From positions 1 to 8,204 of the forward strand of contig WAPZ01000578.1 in NCBI GenBank assembly GCA_015520535.1: DNA of 8,204 nt, written 5' to 3'. The notes under the pieces were generated by a model. It was given only the letters and a program-made list of their open reading frames with translations, was not told the DNA's origin and ran no database searches. The stretch comes from Candidatus Heimdallarchaeota archaeon (GTDB lineage: Archaea > Asgardarchaeota > Heimdallarchaeia > Hodarchaeales > S146-22). Positions 6,823 through 8,204 of this stretch are shown here, piece after piece. The first letter of the stretch is position 1. Each line of letters begins with the position of its first letter. Both the position numbers and the translations under genes were made by a program.

Positions 6823-7039
6823 AGCTTTTAATTTTTTCTTTTTTTATATCACCACAATGAGCACACATCATAATATATATAACATTATTTATTTCTGACG
6901 ATCTAAATTTATGAGTACTATATTTTTCATATATTTTCCATTTGTGGTTACATTTTACTGGAAATGCCTTACCACATTTATTACAAAATTGATAACCGTC
7001 TTTTATAATAGATTCAAATTTATGTTTACAACCAAACAA
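6815..7039 (-). CDS. Small protein with two tandem zinc ribbons, probable TTG start
   Basis: The protein has 74 residues if it starts at the TTG at 7039-7037. It holds two copies of one pattern: CKHKF followed by CNKCG (ligands Cys4, His6, Cys19, Cys22), then CNHKW followed by CAHCG (Cys30, His32, Cys59, Cys62). Each would bind one zinc ion, and the second copy has a longer loop. Such small ribbon proteins usually bind nucleic acid or proteins; the actual target is unknown. An in-frame ATG at 7069 would give 84 residues. However, that start lies inside the membrane-protein gene 7205-7050 and has no ribosome binding site, while AGGAG stands seven bases before the TTG, so I prefer the TTG. The gene overlaps the next one by eight bases. 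Confidence 0.75.
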   Translation of the reverse strand: MFGCKHKFESIIKDGYQFCNKCGKAFPVKCNHKWKIYEKYSTHKFRSSEINNVIYIMMCAHCGDIKKEKIKSYE

Positions 7040-7046
7040 AACGTTT

Positions 7047-7051
7047 CTCCT
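7047..7051 (-). promoter_or_regulatory. Ribosome binding site deciding the TTG start at 7039
   Basis: AGGAG on the minus strand overlaps the TAG stop of the small membrane-protein gene and lies seven bases before the TTG. The combination of stop codon, Shine-Dalgarno and start in 16 bases is typical of coupled phage genes. Confidence 0.6.
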
Positions 7052-7205
7052 ATTGTGAATTTGGACCATACCAAATTTTATCTACTAAGGATTTAAGACC
7101 ATAATTTTCTATGTAAGACAACATATCATAAATGGCTAATCCAACCATCCAACCTAATAAAAATACAAAAACACAAGCAAATAAAATAAGCATTTTATGT
7201 TTCAT
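7050..7205 (-). CDS. Small single-pass membrane protein, 51 residues
   Basis: This short frame begins with MKHKMLILFACVFVFLLGW. A basic N-terminus is followed by a hydrophobic stretch at about residues 5-26 and then a polar tail (about 27-51) with SYIENYGLKSLVDKIW. That predicts one inner-membrane helix with the short N-terminus inside and the tail outside. Cys11 is not in a good lipobox and there is no clear signal-peptidase site. The gene fills the space between the 204-residue gene (stop three bases upstream of this ATG) and the ribosome binding site of the zinc-ribbon gene. The fit argues that it is real. There is no strong Shine-Dalgarno, so coupling to the upstream stop is likely. The function is unknown; small phage membrane proteins can be superinfection-exclusion, lysis-control or host-takeover factors, but nothing here points to one of these. 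Confidence 0.6.
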   Translation of the reverse strand: MKHKMLILFACVFVFLLGWMVGLAIYDMLSYIENYGLKSLVDKIWYGPNSQ

Positions 7206-7208
7206 TTT

Positions 7209-7823
7209 TTAATACCATAGATGTTGGCGAAGCTTCATTAAACGAATTAGCATCTCTTCTGTTTGTTTGTTCCATTCCTGTTCTGATTTGTCGTGAATTC
7301 TTGCTATTTTTTTCCATTCTTTCATGACAGGCTCGTTTTCATATTTACTGTTTATTACAGCCATAAATCCCCACTCTTTGGGCAAATCAGGATATTTAGG
7401 TAGAGGAGATCCATTTATAAATGTAGATTCACGTTTTGGATAAGATTTTTTCCACCAGTTATAAATTAACATCATTTCTTCTCGTGCTTTCTTATGTTCA
7501 GGTGTCCCCTCCCAATGAATATGATTGGAATTATCAACATAATCAGTCAACAAGTGCATACAACTATGCAAAATTAATGTTCTGGGATCGTAATAGTTTG
7601 GTGTTAAGGTTTTAGGCTTAATAACGTGGTAACGATGTTTAGGTACCAAGCGATGTATAAACCACCACTTAATGTCTCTTAGCGTCATGGCTTTAACTCT
7701 AAACCATCCTCGAACGTTTTCTTGAAAAAAGAATCGAATGGGATGAGCTTTCTTCGCCCATTCTTTCCATTCTTCCCACTCTTCAATTGTGGCGTATTTA
7801 GGACCGGGGATTTTCCATTTCAT
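7209..7823 (-). CDS. Tryptophan-rich phage protein of unknown function
   Basis: The 204-residue product contains 14 Trp residues, a very high share. The N-terminus TIEEWEEWKEWAKK (12-25) looks like an amphipathic helix. A basic, aromatic centre follows, RDIKWWFIHRLVPKHRYHVI (49-68), then TLTPNYYDPRTLILHSCMHLLTDYVD (72-97), a His/Glu-rich segment, NWWKKSYPK (122-130) and a charged helical C-terminus. The central part, with YHVI, YYD and a hydrophobic helix before DYVD, resembles a conserved uncharacterised protein I recall from other phages, but I cannot name a family. There is no signal peptide or clear membrane segment. The ATG overlaps the end of the MazG-like gene by 26 bases, so the two are probably co-translated. 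Function unknown. Confidence 0.8.
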   Translation of the reverse strand: MKWKIPGPKYATIEEWEEWKEWAKKAHPIRFFFQENVRGWFRVKAMTLRDIKWWFIHRLVPKHRYHVIKPKTLTPNYYDPRTLILHSCMHLLTDYVDNSNHIHWEGTPEHKKAREEMMLIYNWWKKSYPKRESTFINGSPLPKYPDLPKEWGFMAVINSKYENEPVMKEWKKIARIHDKSEQEWNKQTEEMLIRLMKLRQHLWY

Positions 7824-8204
7824 TTAATTTTTCTCTTTCAGCTTCTAAGTTCCGAACAATAGCATCTTTTGAAGAAAATTTATCGGGATAACGAACACGT
7901 AATTTATTAATTACAGCTTCGAGTGTATCTTCCCATTTAACTCCAGACATATCATAAAAAATAGCCTTATACCAATCAATATCGGCCATCTCTTCGCCTA
8001 TGTTTACATTGTCTATATTTTCGCCAGAGAGATCAAGTGCTTCAAGCAGTTCTGCACTTTCAGTAGCAATGCCGATCAAAGAATGAAACAGTCGAGGATC
8101 CACACCTAATTCAGTGTCTTCATAATTGATGTTAGGATTGATAACAGATGTTTCACGCAATGCTTCAAGTGCAAGTATTATATCTTTAATGCTTGAAGCT
8201 AGTG
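7798..8204 (-). CDS. MazG-like nucleotide pyrophosphohydrolase (5' end beyond window)
   Basis: The frame is open to the right edge. The core GIATESAELLEAL followed by EEMADIDWY carries the MazG-superfamily metal site ExxE, 19 residues, ExxD (Glu34, Glu37, Glu57, Asp60, counted from the TTG at 8160). The C-terminal block NKLRVRYPDKFSSKDAIVRN is typical of phage MazG-like enzymes. Such all-alpha proteins hydrolyse nucleoside triphosphates, or related nucleotides, to the monophosphate and pyrophosphate with magnesium; phage copies have been proposed to clean the nucleotide pool or lower the alarmone ppGpp, though evidence is mixed. A TTG at 8160 is possible, but it has no ribosome binding site, and the upstream in-frame residues (ending IILALEALRETS) look like the usual family N-terminus. 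I therefore treat the gene as partial. The last 26 bases overlap the next gene. Confidence 0.85.
   Translation of the reverse strand, partial: LASSIKDIILALEALRETSVINPNINYEDTELGVDPRLFHSLIGIATESAELLEALDLSGENIDNVNIGEEMADIDWYKAIFYDMSGVKWEDTLEAVINKLRVRYPDKFSSKDAIVRNLEAEREKLNEMENPRS

Noticed and set aside
6911..7096. Plus-strand open frame opposite the zinc-ribbon gene
   Set aside because: Hydrophobic only because it is antisense to an AT-rich gene; the minus-strand frame has paired zinc ligands and the right gene order.
1..8204. Bacterial chromosome origin
   Set aside because: Possible for prkA-yeaH-spoVR alone, but the short phage-type PhoH, MazG-like enzyme, several small unknowns, overlapping single-strand packing and intein fit a phage better. 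No structural phage gene is in the window, so this stays an inference.

Overview
The window reads as a piece of an AT-rich tailed-phage genome, probably a large lytic phage. Every gene I can support lies on the minus strand, the genes are tightly packed with short overlaps, and several small unrecognised proteins sit beside a phage-type PhoH ATPase and a MazG-type nucleotide pyrophosphohydrolase. The host cannot be named. The three large proteins match, as I remember them, E. coli YeaG, YeaH and YcgB in length and motif order better than the shorter Bacillus PrkA, YhbH and SpoVR, so a Gram-negative host is a reasonable guess.

Transcription runs from high to low coordinates. The first group contains a MazG-like enzyme (running off the right edge, 8204-7798), a tryptophan-rich unknown (7823-7209), a 51-residue one-pass membrane protein (7205-7050), a double zinc-ribbon protein that probably starts at a TTG (7039-6815), and a second tryptophan-rich unknown (6822-6511). 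Overlaps or very short gaps suggest translational coupling.

After a 93-base gap holding a textbook sigma70-type promoter (TTGACA, 17 bases, TATTAT) comes the centrepiece: prkA (6417-4480), yeaH/DUF444 (4421-3114) and spoVR (3111-823). PrkA is an AAA+ protein, YeaH a von Willebrand A/MIDAS protein and SpoVR a conserved protein of unknown biochemistry. In cells the three belong to the stationary-phase and stress response. Here the complete set forms one operon. spoVR is interrupted by a 251-residue intein with all splicing motifs and a single LAGLIDADG endonuclease domain. Removing it leaves a 511-residue SpoVR, essentially the length of E. coli YcgB.

Downstream, after a 91-base gap with a possible second promoter, lies phoH (731 to the left edge), lacking only its extreme C-terminus. 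Together the PrkA-YeaH-SpoVR set, MazG and PhoH suggest a phage programme for infecting starved or slow-growing cells. That is inference; the gene identities are well supported. No tRNA, CRISPR array, insertion sequence or convincing rho-independent terminator is visible, and no stretch over 300 bases lacks a gene.
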